Shown here: positions 17,211 to 24,814 of the stretch, in pieces
Numbering within the stretch: position 1 is the first letter of the stretch
Layout: each line of letters starts with the position of its first letter
IMG/VR virus record: IMGVR_UViG_3300034118_001161
Span: 1 to 33,494 of that record
Strand: one strand, 5' to 3'
Source: a virus
DNA: 33,494 nucleotides
The notes under the pieces: model-generated
The model's input: the letters and a program-made list of their open reading frames with translations, nothing else
Database searches by the model: none
What the model was told of the DNA's origin: nothing
Translations under genes and position numbers: made by a program

Positions 17211-18205
17211 AGGCTGTAATTTTCAAGAGCTTGTTGTACGCGGAGAAACTGGGCCTGCCCCCCGTGATCCGCAAAGAAGGCGGGGCATCGTTCGACATTG
17301 GCGTCGTACACGGCGTCCTCGGCATCATCAATAGTGAGATTCTCCCTCTTCGCAACTTCTCTCACCAAAAGTTCAAAGCAGGGTGAAGCTCCACCGTTGT
17401 AGCGCCAGTTCCCCGGTGGCGTGGTGTGGATTTTCTTCTCCGTCTTGGGGCGGACTCCGCGCAGCACGGTGCCGTCTGGCAGCGTGACCACGCCGTCAGC
17501 GACATGGGAGGCGTTGGGGCGGACGTAGATGCAGTCGGGGAAGCCCAGATGAGTCTCTTGAATGAGGTTGTGTTTCAGCCCTTCGGCGATGGCGTTGGCA
17601 CAGGACTGGTTGCCGATGAACAGGTCAGACCCTTTGATCAGCCGCGCCACCTCCAACATGTCTGTGGTGGGCTGGAACTCGACGTAGCCGTGGTGGCCGA
17701 TGAAATCGCGCCACTCGTGATGCAGTCCGACGAAGAGCAGACGGTTGCGGAGATGAGCCACGATCTCTTTCCACGGGAACCGCTCGTTGCGATAGCGCCC
17801 GGTGCGGTTGATCACCACACGCCCTTTGGAGCGCGGCGACGGTTCGACGCCGTACAGCCACGGCTCGTCGGCGGTGAAGTTCTGCCCGATGCTGTGCGTC
17901 TTGATGAGGTGGTTGAGGTGCGCCCGCATGAGCGTCTCGCCTTTGGTGTAGTGACGTTCGCGGAAGCCCTCGCTCTTCCAGTCCACCGGGTCGCCCGGCT
18001 GGATGATCTGGATGTCCGCGATGTAGGGTTGCAGCTTCACCAGTGGTGCCAGCAGATCATACATGCGTTGCACGCCTTCCGGTCCTTTGGCCTTGGTCGA
18101 AGACGATGAACGCAGGCACAGGGTGTGTGGGCCGTCGGGGATCTGTTTGAGCAGACACAGCGCAAACACCACATCGCCAATGTCACCTGTAGAAGAAATT
18201 TTCAT
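17207..18205 (-). CDS. GT9-like (GT-B fold) glycosyltransferase (332 aa)
   Basis: The N-terminal MKISSTGDIGDVVFALCLL resembles the start of glycosyltransferase family 9 and heptosyltransferase-like proteins (a strand followed by a Gly-Asp loop). VVINRTGRYRNERFPW and LFIGNQSCANAIAEGL match the C-terminal nucleotide-sugar-binding part of that group. The reaction would transfer a sugar from a nucleotide donor to glycan or lipid. I chose the ATG at 18205 because homologues begin with this strand; a TTG at 18253 overlapping the upstream stop is an alternative that adds 16 residues. The stop overlaps the next ATG. The acceptor is unknown. Confidence 0.65.
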   Translation of the reverse strand: MKISSTGDIGDVVFALCLLKQIPDGPHTLCLRSSSSTKAKGPEGVQRMYDLLAPLVKLQPYIADIQIIQPGDPVDWKSEGFRERHYTKGETLMRAHLNHLIKTHSIGQNFTADEPWLYGVEPSPRSKGRVVINRTGRYRNERFPWKEIVAHLRNRLLFVGLHHEWRDFIGHHGYVEFQPTTDMLEVARLIKGSDLFIGNQSCANAIAEGLKHNLIQETHLGFPDCIYVRPNASHVADGVVTLPDGTVLRGVRPKTEKKIHTTPPGNWRYNGGASPCFELLVREVAKRENLTIDDAEDAVYDANVERCPAFFADHGGQAQFLRVQQALENYSL

Positions 18206-18249
18206 GTGTTGGGGGATATTTCTTATTTCGTCATAAAATCTCCCCACGG

Positions 18250-19476
18250 TCAAATGAAGTTCTTATGCCGTGGCTCCGGCCCCACTGGCTGCGGGTCAGC
18301 CCCTTTCCAGATAGCGTCCAAGGCGCGGTTCTGCGTGCCGAACACGCATTTCTGGCAATGCACCATCGGGTCGATCAGCGAACGCACAGGCTGCTCGTAG
18401 AGTTCATGAATGGTGTCCCAGCGTCCGATGACGTAGGCGCTGCCGCCCTGTGAACGGTTGGCTTGATCCAAAAGGGTTACGCTATCGCAGGGTGTCACGT
18501 CGCCGGAAGGCCATAACACGGGATGTGAATAACCAAGCAGACAACAGGTGTGGGGGGCTGGCGGCTTGTACTGCACCATGATGCGAGGGTCCACTTCCAA
18601 CGCCAGTTGTTCCAACTCGATGCACCGTTCCGGGATCTTCTGAATCTCGTAGCAGTTCGGCAGCGCACGGATGTAGGTGAACGGTTTGGTGGAAAGCAAC
18701 TCCTTCAATTTCTGCTTTATGAACGGGAGGCGGTCCTTGCCATAGGTCACGCGCTCCGCTTCATCGCCTGCGAGCAAAGGAGTTTGAAGGTCTTCGGGAC
18801 GACTGACTTTTCCGTGCCGGTCGAGCGGATCTTTGTAGGAGTCGTGATACACCCAGCTTCCGCCAAGAGCAGTCAGTTCTGGATTGATGTCAGGCACTTC
18901 CACTTCCTCACCATGGTCCCACGCGCTGAGAGAGATGCGAATCCATGTCAACTTATCCAAGGTTTCAGGCCGAACGGTTCTCCAAGAGGTCCGGCCATCG
19001 GGATACTGCACCATGTTCTTGAGGCCGTTGCTGATCAGCCCGATTTGCAGACCTTTGCCATGCAGCGTGTCCACCAAGTCGTCGAAATCGTAGCCCTTTT
19101 CGCGGTCCTTCCACAATATGGGGTTCCCTCCCCCGCTCAGAATAACGGCTTTCAAACCCAATGGAATGAGCTGATCCACATATGTTTCCACCTGATGCAA
19201 TGTCAGGGCGGCGTTGCCTCGGTTGGCAGTAGAACAGAAAGAACACTTGTGCTGGCAGGCGTCTCCCACAAAAATCCCGCTCACCTTGGGCACTCCTTTG
19301 CCTTGATGCAGCCCCTCGATGATGTCGCGGTGCCAAGGGATTTTGGATGAGGTGCTGGTGAACTCGTTGAGCAAATCCTTCATGGACTCAGGAGTCTCGT
19401 GATTACACGTCTCTGAGTCGCCGGGGATGGTGTCCAGTTCGGGCTTGTCGGCGATGGCGGAAGGGAGGGTGTTCAT
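18250..19476 (-). CDS. Radical SAM enzyme with SPASM-like C-terminus (408 aa)
   Basis: Cys74, Cys78 and Cys81 form CxxxCxxC, the 4Fe-4S site that cleaves S-adenosylmethionine. The motif is followed by a Gly-rich strand (ILSGGGNP). The C-terminal 120 residues hold a second Cys group: CC near the start of LLGYSHP, then TPCDSV and HCQKCVFG, which resembles SPASM-type auxiliary cluster domains. These act on peptides or sugars by radical chemistry, but the substrate here cannot be read. ATG 19476 is preferred because it overlaps the upstream stop (ATGA); a GTG at 19494 is in frame. Its position among glycosyl and methyl transferases suggests a carbohydrate, peptide or nucleotide modification step. 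Confidence 0.75.
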   Translation of the reverse strand: MNTLPSAIADKPELDTIPGDSETCNHETPESMKDLLNEFTSTSSKIPWHRDIIEGLHQGKGVPKVSGIFVGDACQHKCSFCSTANRGNAALTLHQVETYVDQLIPLGLKAVILSGGGNPILWKDREKGYDFDDLVDTLHGKGLQIGLISNGLKNMVQYPDGRTSWRTVRPETLDKLTWIRISLSAWDHGEEVEVPDINPELTALGGSWVYHDSYKDPLDRHGKVSRPEDLQTPLLAGDEAERVTYGKDRLPFIKQKLKELLSTKPFTYIRALPNCYEIQKIPERCIELEQLALEVDPRIMVQYKPPAPHTCCLLGYSHPVLWPSGDVTPCDSVTLLDQANRSQGGSAYVIGRWDTIHELYEQPVRSLIDPMVHCQKCVFGTQNRALDAIWKGADPQPVGPEPRHKNFI

Positions 19477-20054
19477 AGAGGTTTCCGTGCCCACATCTCC
19501 AACGAGAAGATACGGCGGTTAAGTTTTGGCACGATCTCGGCAACCGTGGGCGAGTGGTTCTCGTCTGAGTTGACAAGGAGATGGACGTGGTGTGAGGGGA
19601 AACCTGCGCGGACAAAATGTGCCCACATGGAATCCTCTGTGAAGATTTGAGCGTGCTGGTCAAACCACAAAGCTGCCTCGAACCACGTTGGGATAGGGTT
19701 CGGTGGATCTGTCACCTCGAACAAACGAGGCCAGTTCTCGTTGCGGTCCTCGTCGTGGACAGAACGGAAGTAGGTGGCGTCTGGCACGCTCACCAGTATC
19801 ACGCCACCAGGGTTGAGCACTCGCAGCACTTCCTTCATCACCTTGACCGCTTCACGGCAGTCCATGTGCTCCAGAACATGGCTGCACAAACAGCCGTCAA
19901 ACGAGTTGTCGGGAAAAGGGAGTGGCTGGCGCAGATCGTGCCGGACGAAGTTCGGCTCGTTGATCTCATGACCACCGCCCTCCCAGTTGTCGAGGTTGAC
20001 CCAGATGTTGTCGATGGGTCTTGTTGACCCGGCTCCGAGGTTGAGAATTTTCAT
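19473..20054 (-). CDS. Class I SAM-dependent methyltransferase (193 aa)
   Basis: LNLGAGS at the N-terminus is motif I, the SAM-binding Gly loop. FPDNSFDGCLCSHVLEHM is the usual strand-4 region (D-S-F-D and LEH), followed by the Leu/Pro/Gly turn LNPGGVILVSVP typical of small-molecule and sugar methyltransferases. The chain is close to the minimal length for a complete fold. Its N- and C-termini overlap the neighbouring genes by 4 bases, so translation is coupled to the radical SAM gene. Likely substrate is a sugar, peptide or related small molecule; nothing in the sequence decides this. Confidence 0.75.
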   Translation of the reverse strand: MKILNLGAGSTRPIDNIWVNLDNWEGGGHEINEPNFVRHDLRQPLPFPDNSFDGCLCSHVLEHMDCREAVKVMKEVLRVLNPGGVILVSVPDATYFRSVHDEDRNENWPRLFEVTDPPNPIPTWFEAALWFDQHAQIFTEDSMWAHFVRAGFPSHHVHLLVNSDENHSPTVAEIVPKLNRRIFSLEMWARKPL

Positions 20055-20788
20055 ACTTTCAAGTCGTGTTCAGTTTGGTCGAGGATGCTGGAATAGTCCA
20101 GTCCGGTGATGGCGCTGGCCTCGTCAAAGTGGGCCTTCTGCTGCTCCAGGGTGAGCGGGCGCAGGTCAACGCCGGGGTTGGGGTAGGGCAGTTCTTGGGA
20201 GAACGTGATCAACCGGCGCGACTGTTTCTTGACGAAGAGGGTCAGCCCGTTGTCGGAGTGGAGGTCGAGTTGCTGCCAATCTGTAAGCCCTCCCAACCTG
20301 TCGGTCAGTCCGTCCACCAACATGCGGGGACCAACGCAGTTCTCCACGTCATCGAAGGCTATAAAGGAAGCGCCTCGGTTGATCGCCGTCTTCATCTCGA
20401 ACAGCGCGGCCTCGTGGCTGTGCCAAGCGTCGATGTAGATAAAATCCACACGCTCCGGCCAGATGCTCAAGTTCTTGGTGTCACCGTCATGGAACTCCAC
20501 CCAATCGCGGACACCGAGATGAGTCAGGTTCTCCTCGGCGTGTTGCTTCGGCGTCTTACCTTCAAGGATGTGTACGTGCTCCAATAACGACCAGTTGTCG
20601 AGGCAGTGGACGCGGCCTAGGTTGTTCTCTTGGCAGGCTTTCGCCATCCATGCGGCAGACAAGGCCCGGTAAGTGCCACAATCGACGATATGCTGCGGCT
20701 TCAGACAGCGGGTGAATCCGTGCAGCAGGCGCGGGCTGTCGTAATTCCAAGAGGCGTAAACCTTGTTGATTTCTTCGTAAAAACTCAT
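20051..20788 (-). CDS. Class I methyltransferase, methyltransferase-24-like (245 aa)
   Basis: IVDCGTYRALSAAWMA (motif I with a Gly/Thr/Ala turn), VHCLDNW, and VDFIYIDAWHSHEAALFEM match the methyltransferase-24-like group, also seen in polysaccharide clusters. ATG 20788 is preferred since it makes an ATGA overlap with the upstream glycosyltransferase; an earlier in-frame start at 20827 would run inside that gene. Its product may methylate a sugar. It is the second of three methyltransferases in the cassette. Confidence 0.7.
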   Translation of the reverse strand: MSFYEEINKVYASWNYDSPRLLHGFTRCLKPQHIVDCGTYRALSAAWMAKACQENNLGRVHCLDNWSLLEHVHILEGKTPKQHAEENLTHLGVRDWVEFHDGDTKNLSIWPERVDFIYIDAWHSHEAALFEMKTAINRGASFIAFDDVENCVGPRMLVDGLTDRLGGLTDWQQLDLHSDNGLTLFVKKQSRRLITFSQELPYPNPGVDLRPLTLEQQKAHFDEASAITGLDYSSILDQTEHDLKV

Positions 20789-21564
20789 GCTTTTGGTTGG
20801 TGTGAAATCCACATGTCTTTGGTGCATCCCGGCATCAACGCCTCGTAGGTGGCGATGTCCTCGGTGTTCTGTTCAGGCTCCATGGCTCGATAGTGGTGCG
20901 AGTAGTGGTCGATGTAGAGCGACCCGTCAGTCACCCGGATAAACTTTGGCTCGGCCCATGTTGGCGTCCATATCAGGCGCTCGTGCATCTTCACCTCCGG
21001 GTCGTAGCACAGGAAGGGGGTGTTCTTCAATAGCCTGAGTTGCCAGTCGTGCTCCGCGTGCCAGTTCTGGCAGGGGCGGTCCCACTCACCGGGAGCACCG
21101 AACCAGTGACGGCGGGACACGCAGATGGCGAGAGCTTGCTCTGCCTCGGCATGCCCGATTAAATGCCGCAGCTTCTCACGCTGGTTGACGTTGCCGCCAG
21201 CACCCGTTTGGTTGGAGACGTGCAGATCGGGGGTGAGTGTCTCGGGGAACTTGCCGGTGCCAGTGACGCCGAGGATGGGGGCAAGCGGCCACACCCGTTC
21301 ATCCGCGTCCAAGATCATCACCCATTCGCAGGACGAATACCCGATGCAGCGGGTTCGTAATGCTCCGAAGCCCTGGCTCAGGGTATCGTGGATGAGCTTG
21401 TGACCGGACGCCTCTGCAATGGCAATCGTCTCAGGGTCAGCCGGGGTGCCGTCCATGGGAGAGGATACGAGCACGATCTCGTCGAACATTCGCTCGGCGG
21501 TTTCGATAAAGCCGGGCAGAGCATGGCGCTCGTTGTGGAAATGACAGACTGCGGAGATTCTCAT
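20785..21564 (-). CDS. GT2-like (GT-A) glycosyltransferase (259 aa)
   Basis: MRISAVCHFHNERHALPGFIE is the N-terminal strand and loop of family 2 glycosyltransferases. WVMILDADERVW contains the DxD-type metal site (DAD) used to hold a nucleotide-sugar donor. Length is typical for a soluble GT2 domain and no membrane segment is present, so the acceptor is reached from the cytosol. The gene overlaps both neighbours by 4 bases. The acceptor could be host glycan, virion protein or nucleic acid. Confidence 0.75.
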   Translation of the reverse strand: MRISAVCHFHNERHALPGFIETAERMFDEIVLVSSPMDGTPADPETIAIAEASGHKLIHDTLSQGFGALRTRCIGYSSCEWVMILDADERVWPLAPILGVTGTGKFPETLTPDLHVSNQTGAGGNVNQREKLRHLIGHAEAEQALAICVSRRHWFGAPGEWDRPCQNWHAEHDWQLRLLKNTPFLCYDPEVKMHERLIWTPTWAEPKFIRVTDGSLYIDHYSHHYRAMEPEQNTEDIATYEALMPGCTKDMWISHQPKA

Positions 21565-22196
21565 ACTCGCGTAAATTGGATAAACCCGCAGGACTTCGGC
21601 ACCTCAGAGGAGGCAGGTTTGAGTCCGGGGTAGTGCCATGAACCGGTGATGCACCCTTCGTCTAAGGAGACACTCTCCCTGAACAAATCCATCCACATGT
21701 CCAGCGGCCATGCGTTGCAGTGTGACGGGTCGGAGTTGTCCTCGTCGCGGAGGTAGGGACCGTCGGGATGGTGAGTCAGCGGGACGATGGCGAGTAGGTG
21801 CTTCCGGGTGGAGGCGAGCAGTTGTTTGAGCAGAGGACGAAGTTGATCGAGCAGGATGTGCTCTGCCACATCCTTCAGGATGATGTGATCAAACCGTTCA
21901 TCGGGCATCACGTTGGACACATAACCCTTCACCCCTTCGTCGCAGTTCTGGATGGCCCACTCGCTGCTGTCGTATCCGAAAGCGTTCACCCCGCGCATGC
22001 GTAACGCCTTGACGAGGTAGCCTCGGGCGCACCCAAAATCGAGAACCGTGTCGCCGTCCTTAATGTGCAGGACGCGCTTGAGCCAGTCCGCCATGGGGAG
22101 CGTGAGATCGGGCTTCCAACTGTAATCGACGTAGTTTGATTTGCCGGATGTCGGGCCGGTCAGGTAGTACTCGGCGTCGTAAAATTCAGATTCCAT
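21561..22196 (-). CDS. Class I SAM-dependent methyltransferase (211 aa)
   Basis: FYDAEYYLTGP at the N-terminus, VLDFGCARGYLVKAL (motif I) and FDHIILKDVAEHI (strand 4 and loop) are the usual marks of this fold, of the type found with sugar biosynthesis genes. ATG 22196 is the likelier start, because family members begin just before the FYD segment. A TTG at 22235 overlapping the terminase stop would add 13 residues; the same TTGA arrangement occurs at 18253. It is the first gene of the transferase cassette and follows the terminase by about 35 bases. Confidence 0.7.
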   Translation of the reverse strand: MESEFYDAEYYLTGPTSGKSNYVDYSWKPDLTLPMADWLKRVLHIKDGDTVLDFGCARGYLVKALRMRGVNAFGYDSSEWAIQNCDEGVKGYVSNVMPDERFDHIILKDVAEHILLDQLRPLLKQLLASTRKHLLAIVPLTHHPDGPYLRDEDNSDPSHCNAWPLDMWMDLFRESVSLDEGCITGSWHYPGLKPASSEVPKSCGFIQFTRV

Positions 22197-22231
22197 GGGT
22201 GCGGCGTTCTTCGTGTTTGATAGGGTGAATG

Positions 22232-24196
22232 TCAATGGAAACTTTGATCAGCCCAGCCCTGATTGGCGCTGAGTGAGGCGGTGATCAGGTCCGAGTATTT
22301 GCCCCGTCCCTTCGTGTCGGTCACGGCTGCCACCAGATGAGCGTGACGGACGGACATGGGGTTCTTGGGCGCGTTCGACGGCAACGCGGTTCGGCGGGCA
22401 GCCTTGACCAGCGAAGTCAGCCCATGACGGCGACGGGCGATCTCGATGCAGCCGAAGAAGGCGTCGGCGCGGTCGGGGCTTCTGCCGTTGGTCCGCTGCT
22501 TCATCACCTTCTTGGACTCCACCTCAACTTTCTCCCGGTCCACGAGCTTGTACATTCTCGCACACATCTGGATGCACGTCTCTGGGTCGAGGCCACGAAT
22601 CTGTCCGGCCTTGATGAAGTCTTTGCCGACGTACCACAGCTCGGACACCCGGTTGGCGAACCTGTCCTTGCCGGTGCGCGAGTTGGTGGTGCCCACGGTC
22701 TTGTCTGACGGCGCTCCCGCGAAGCTCACCATCTGGAAGCCCCGGCCCATCTTGATCGCCATGAGCGAGGCGAACGGATCACCGGCCCCTGTGGAGTCGG
22801 AGCCTCGGTCTTCCACTTTGACGCCGCGCTTGGCGCACTCGGCATCGTAGAGATTCACCAACTGCTGATTGCGGTCCACCGTCTTGTTACTGGCATCGAC
22901 CAAGGCCATGAGGTTGATCGTCTCAACCAGTTCAATACCTTTGACGGTGCGCTGGTGGATGGCTGAGTAGTAGTCGCCCACCCGACAAAAACAGGCGTCC
23001 GCTTCGTCTCCACCATGGCTGAAGGCCGGGTCGAGGAAAGCAATTGGGGTGGGCGGGGTGAGCCATGTGCTGACTCTGTGCTGGCTGCCGCTGCTGGTGA
23101 TCTCGACTTCCGTGTAGATGGCATTGGCGTCTCCATCGGGGGAGAGGAAGCCGCGCACCATGCGGTAGTACTCCGGCGACTTCGGGCCAAGGTCTCGACG
23201 CAGATCCGTGACGGTGCGCAGGCTGAGAATGCCCTTCCACACCTCCCGACCGGCGAGCACGTTGGGAGACTTCTCCCCGTCAAATCGAATGCAGTAGCCA
23301 CGTTTGGTCTTCCACCCGTCGAAGGTTTCGTCGATGGAGTTCCACCCTTCCTCCGGCTCCATGAACACGCCGAGCGGGTCAAACGGCGAAGTGGGGTTGC
23401 CAATGCCGATGAACTGCAAGTACTCATTGGACTGCAAGTTGGTGATGGCGGTGTTGTAAAGACTGTGGGTGAGCAACGGCAGTTCGTCCGCGATGAAGAT
23501 CACACAACGGTTCTTGAAACCGATCTTGGTCGAGGCGTCCTTGTCCTGTCCCTTGCCGCCAGCAACGAGAGTGATGCCTGCGAGCTGGTTCTGCTTGCCA
23601 TCAGAATTGACGCGCACGATCTTGCCGAGGGAGGACACCAGCTTGGCCTGCATGTACTGCTCGCCGCCGAAGAACCGGCAAATCTCCGCCCAGTAGCCCT
23701 CGACGACGCCCCAGATACGACCGCGAGACTCGTCCAACGATGTCGAGGTAATGAACACCTTCACATACTCAGGAGATGCCACAGGGCAGTCGGGAAAACG
23801 TGCGCCGATGAGGAAGCGCCCAATGGCGTAGAGGGCGAAAAATTCAGACTTGGAGCAACTGGCGTGCCCCGCGACGGCGAGGAAGTTGTTGGAGTAGGCT
23901 TCTTCCAACATCCGCATGGCGTACGGGTTCCACTCGAAGCGGTAGCGGGGGTTGGTCTCGGGACGATCCAGCATCAACGAGATGAACCTGCGGAAGTGCC
24001 ACGTCCACGGGTTGAGCTGGCTGCCCGGCAGATTAACGAAATGCTCGTAGTTGCCCAAGATAAACTTTTCGAGATCCACCTCCTGCAACAGCTCATACCC
24101 GGCGCTCGTCTTGGGCACGCCGGGGAGACGTTTCCACCACCGCCCATAGCGAGCGATGTGGGTGCGTTCCATCTGCTGGGGAGAGGGTTGGGGCAT
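22232..24196 (-). CDS. terL: Terminase large subunit (654 aa)
   Basis: The ATPase part has a divergent Walker A motif GHASCSKS at residues 110-117, where the usual Gly before Lys is Ser. Walker B is IFIADE at 233-238, with Asp237 and Glu238, and IGNP at 265-268 fits the coupling motif. The C-terminal RNase H-like nuclease shows IAFLDP with Asp389, DRGSDS with Asp463 and SPDRADAF with Asp575 and Asp578. It packages DNA into the prohead and cuts concatemers. ATG 24196 is chosen as start (TGATG with the upstream stop); an upstream in-frame start at 24232 lies inside the previous gene. No small subunit is recognised beside it. Confidence 0.85.
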   Translation of the reverse strand: MPQPSPQQMERTHIARYGRWWKRLPGVPKTSAGYELLQEVDLEKFILGNYEHFVNLPGSQLNPWTWHFRRFISLMLDRPETNPRYRFEWNPYAMRMLEEAYSNNFLAVAGHASCSKSEFFALYAIGRFLIGARFPDCPVASPEYVKVFITSTSLDESRGRIWGVVEGYWAEICRFFGGEQYMQAKLVSSLGKIVRVNSDGKQNQLAGITLVAGGKGQDKDASTKIGFKNRCVIFIADELPLLTHSLYNTAITNLQSNEYLQFIGIGNPTSPFDPLGVFMEPEEGWNSIDETFDGWKTKRGYCIRFDGEKSPNVLAGREVWKGILSLRTVTDLRRDLGPKSPEYYRMVRGFLSPDGDANAIYTEVEITSSGSQHRVSTWLTPPTPIAFLDPAFSHGGDEADACFCRVGDYYSAIHQRTVKGIELVETINLMALVDASNKTVDRNQQLVNLYDAECAKRGVKVEDRGSDSTGAGDPFASLMAIKMGRGFQMVSFAGAPSDKTVGTTNSRTGKDRFANRVSELWYVGKDFIKAGQIRGLDPETCIQMCARMYKLVDREKVEVESKKVMKQRTNGRSPDRADAFFGCIEIARRRHGLTSLVKAARRTALPSNAPKNPMSVRHAHLVAAVTDTKGRGKYSDLITASLSANQGWADQSFH

Positions 24197-24762
24197 CAGT
24201 CTGTTCGTGGTTTCTTCAGTTGGCCTGCGCATTCGGCATACCCGATGATGTCAACCAGGGTGTCTCGCTTCGTACTCGTCTTGGCTCGGCTGACTTTCAA
24301 CAGAATCATCATCTGCGCCACGTCCCACGGGGAGATGTGCGACCCTGTGTAGGCGCTCCACAGTTTCGCGATGCGAGCGAAAGAGTCGTTCACGTCGCCG
24401 TAGTCGGCTGCACGGTCTCCAGCCACAATGGCTGCGGCCTCTTCGGCGAGGGATTGAGGGGCTTTGGGGTCTGTGTCGGGGGATACTACACGGTAAGGCC
24501 CGCGCAGGTGCAGGGTTTCGTCGTCGGTTTCGACGTTCGGCACGGCGTACCAAGAGTTGAACTGCTCTGCATGTAGGTGTGCCCCAATCAGCAGACTGGG
24601 TCGCCACTCGTGGGGGCACCCTTCGAGATCGTTTTTCGCATCCCAGACCAACGTGTCCTGTGGCACTGGGTCTGGCACGTCTTTCCCGAGCATCACTGTG
24701 TAACCTTCCGGCGCTTCTGGTTTGTTGTCGTCTTTCATGGTGTCTGTGTGGTTAAATTTCAT
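24196..24762 (-). CDS. DUF6378-type phage protein (188 aa)
   Basis: The C-terminal 80 residues, with AGDRAADYGD, FARIAKLWSAY and AQMMILLKVSRA followed by DTLVDIIGYAE, match the DUF6378 pattern found in phages and prophages. It is an all-helical domain with a pattern of conserved acidic residues reminiscent of nucleotide pyrophosphohydrolase folds, although no activity is known to me. The first 100 residues are an acidic, Pro-rich lead. ATG 24762 overlaps the stop of the DNA methyltransferase (ATGA). The preceding 29-bp repeat also supplies its upstream region. It is the last gene before the terminase. Confidence 0.65.
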   Translation of the reverse strand: MKFNHTDTMKDDNKPEAPEGYTVMLGKDVPDPVPQDTLVWDAKNDLEGCPHEWRPSLLIGAHLHAEQFNSWYAVPNVETDDETLHLRGPYRVVSPDTDPKAPQSLAEEAAAIVAGDRAADYGDVNDSFARIAKLWSAYTGSHISPWDVAQMMILLKVSRAKTSTKRDTLVDIIGYAECAGQLKKPRTD

Positions 24763-24814
24763 CCCCAAAAATCTTCTTCGTTAAAACTCATCCCCAAAAC
24801 TGCGCTTCGTTGAA
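24757..24814 (-). repeat. Tandem 29-bp duplication carrying two FWG C-terminal tags
   Basis: Two adjacent units, 24814-24786 and 24785-24757, are identical at 22 of 29 positions and share ACGAAG and TTTTGGGGATGA blocks. The next 6 bases (24756-24751) repeat the unit start TTTAAC. Because 29 is not a multiple of 3, the first unit is read in the overlapping frame (FNEAQFWG, stop at 24790-24788) and the second in the methyltransferase frame (FNEEDFWG, stop at 24761-24759). Confidence 0.85.

Noticed and set aside
23015-24352. 445-codon plus-strand frame opposite terminase
   Set aside because: The minus strand carries clear terminase motifs; the opposite frame has only low-complexity shadow sequence.
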